The position numbers and the translations under genes are program-made. Source: Siphonodentalium dalli (lineage: Eukaryota > Mollusca > Scaphopoda > Gadilida > Siphonodentaliidae). From it: DNA of 64,000 nucleotides. The notes beneath the pieces were generated by a model. The model had not been told where the DNA came from. It did not search any database and worked only from the letters and a program-made list of their open reading frames with translations. Location: assembly GCA_032622095.1 (NCBI GenBank), contig CP136067.1:76164705-76228704 (forward strand). Direction: 5' to 3'. Positions 61,861 through 64,000 of the stretch are shown piece after piece; positions within the stretch are counted from its first letter, which is position 1; every line of letters begins with the position of its first letter.

Positions 61861-62330
61861 TATGTGTACCTATACCATAGTATGGTACACATATTGTGAT
61901 GTCCGGATTGACCACTTGTTTTCATTTAGATATTGATGATTATGATACAAGTTGATTAAAAAGGTTCCCAATGTGTCCCTTTTTTAAAATAATTAAAAAT
62001 AATTATTTTTTTAAGTTTGAAAATTTGAAAAACTAACACCATTATAACTCTGCCAATGGGTACCCCAAATCACCACACCAAATTTGTTTAAATCGGTCCA
62101 AAATCTTGTGTTATGTACTGGTAAATCTGTTTTGGAGCAACATTAAATCCAATTCACCATAGTATGGTACACATATTGTGATGTCCGGATAAAAACTAAC
62201 ACCATTATAACTCGGCCAAGGGTACCCCGAATCACCACACCAAATTTGTTTAAATCGGTCCAAAATCTTGTTATGTACCTGTAAATCTGTTTGGAGTAAC
62301 ATTAAATCCAATTCACCAATTTTATGCCAT
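61861..62330 (-). mobile_element. Pearl-like repeat fragments, reverse orientation
   Basis: Hairpin TATGTGTACCTATAC/GTATGGTACACATA (61861-61893) and TTGTGATGTCCGGATTGACC as at 60920. Further on, two copies (62040 and 62205) of TATAACTCTGCCAATGGGTA, CACCACACCAAATTTGTTTA and CGGTCCAAAATCTTG. A half hairpin with the same sequence recurs at 62157-62176. Confidence 0.6.
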
Positions 62331-62955
62331 GCCTTTGGACTACTTAGCTATTGATAAGGCTATATCATTTTCTGATGTCTCTTATGCCAATGTACACATA
62401 ATCTGATAAAGAAGGCTATGGTATCTAATTTAAAATAAAGATTCAACAATAAACATCACATGATATTAGCAGTAGACTTGGACTCTCTTAACCCAAGTAT
62501 TCCATGTTCAGGTCACACCTTTCACATTTAACCCAAGGCTGTGGTGGTTTAGCATTACATATCTTGTAGCAGTGCATTCTCTTATATAAATGCCGGTGAC
62601 CCATACATTCCAATATTTGTGTTATGTACATTTGTCTATAATAGTACATACAGTATACTCATATAATTCAACACCAAAACTCTCATTTATGATTCCGATC
62701 ATAGTAAATTTTTATCGCCAAGGGATGGGTTAACATCTGCCGATCGTGATCGGCCTCTCGTTATCATTTGCTAATCCTCGCCTCTCAAGATTTCGGTGTT
62801 GAATGGATCATCGTGACTCACTCATCCACCTTACCTGTATCTATGCTGTTGAATTCGAGTTTGGTACTTGTATAATAATAATATCTAGAATATTAATGAT
62901 TTCTAAGCTGACAGGTTTGGATGGGTGTATATGGTACAACTGGCATACACATATA
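62331..62955. other. Intergenic, nothing recognised
   Basis: No open frame, RNA or repeat end that I can support. Confidence 0.4.
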
Positions 62956-62959
62956 TTTT

Positions 62960-64000
62960 AGGCCCCACTGTCGATATAAGTCAACATAAGGGGTATCTGA
63001 AATTCCGATATATTTATTAGCGGGTCCTCCAGAGCACACCTGTGGTTTACATATCCGAACAATTTAAATTGGGTATATCTCAACTTGTGTATCCATGATC
63101 AACTCAAATATGCTTCTATCTAAGTTATGTTGTCCCAGTTTACATTTACCTTAGGGCCCTTTGTCCCGTTGGGGTCGTCCGGAGGACCCGCTTCTAGCAT
63201 ATGGGCAAAATTTCAATAGATTATATTTCGACTTTTGGAGCCAGGATCAACCCAAGAATGTATCTTTCTAAGTGTTATGACTCTCATGTACATATATTGT
63301 ATGGCCCACTGTCGCAGAGTTGTCCATATAAGGCACCAAACCGGTATGAGAAATCCCCGTGTGTTTAACAGCGGGTTCTCCGGAGGACCCGCTTCTAGCA
63401 TATGGGCAAAATTTCAATAGGCTATATTTCGACTTTTGGAGCCAGGATCAACCCAAGAATGCATCTTTCTAAGTGGTATGACTCTCATGTACATATATTG
63501 TATGGCCCACTGTCGCATATTTGCCGATATAACGCTACAGATCGGGTATAACAAATCCCCGTGTGTTTAAAAGCGGGTCTTCCGGAGGACCCGCTTCTAG
63601 CATATGGGCACAATTTCAATAGGCTATATTTCGACTTTTGGAGCCAGGATCACCCAAGAATGCATCTTTCTAAGTGTTATGACTCTCATGTACATATATT
63701 GTATGGCCCACTGTCGCATATTTGCCGATATAACGCTACAGATCGGGTATAACAAATCCCCGTGTGTTTAACAGCGGGTCCTCCGGAGGACCCGCTTCTA
63801 GCATATGGGCAAAATTTCAATAGGCTATATTTCGACTTTTGGAGCCAGGATCAACCCAAGAATGTATCTTTCTAAGTGTTATGACTCTCATGTACATATA
63901 TTGTATGGCCCACTGTCGCAGAGTTGTCGATATAAGGCACCAAACCGGTATAAGAAATCGCCGTGTGTTTAACAGCGGGTTCTCCGGAGGACCCGCTTCT
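62960..64000 (+). repeat. 201-bp satellite array with palindrome, runs off the window
   Basis: GGAGGACCCGCTTCTAGCAT recurs at about 63181, 63382, 63584, 63785 and 63985, giving a period of 200-202 bp. The first unit (62960-63180) is diverged, later ones are nearly identical. Each unit has a palindrome GCGGGTCCTCC/GGAGGACCCGC, perfect at 63774-63795 and with one mismatch in others. Confidence 0.92.

Overview
The window is animal nuclear DNA, AT-rich, intron-rich and crowded with repeats. The repeat style points to a marine lophotrochozoan, most likely a bivalve mollusc: tandem cores of about 130-170 bp followed by GGAC/ACGG microsatellite and a terminal hairpin, resembling the Pearl/Helentron-associated elements known from bivalves. 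Nothing bacterial (operons, Shine-Dalgarno sites, CRISPR) is present.

One protein-coding gene dominates. On the minus strand, 17 coding exons from 48122 down to 6753 join in phase through GT-AG introns into a complete 772-residue STT3B-type catalytic subunit of the oligosaccharyltransferase. All STT3 hallmarks are visible: FDPWFNYR, DNE, SVSE, WWDYG, a DxxKxxxM (DK) motif and a basic STT3B-type tail. The tail lies on a 25-codon exon 8 kb beyond the previous one.

Layout. 1-6650: 3' flank of STT3B with interspersed repeats and a TTAA-flanked fold-back element. 6753-48122: STT3B; introns 4 and 16 (about 8 kb each) and intron 1 carry most of the mobile elements. These include Pearl-like elements, a 2.3 kb array of about 160-bp units, a hAT-type element with an 8-bp target duplication, TTAA-type elements, tRNA-derived SINE fragments, and two TA-flanked elements of about 0.7 kb sharing one terminal inverted repeat. 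48262-53435: a large inverted repeat (arms about 1 kb) that starts only about 140 bp upstream of the STT3B start codon and encloses a decayed Ty3/gypsy gag-protease remnant. 54758-57056: a 5'-truncated non-LTR retrotransposon with most of its reverse transcriptase intact. 57067-62330: an AT-minisatellite element with terminal inverted repeats, a 129-bp duplication, a near-perfect long hairpin and further repeats. 62960-64000: a 201-bp satellite with an embedded palindrome, continuing past the window.

The most unusual pattern is that many unrelated-looking repeats end in a short hairpin whose two arms change together from copy to copy. No second host gene was recognised; the rest is intergenic or intronic sequence with nothing I could identify.
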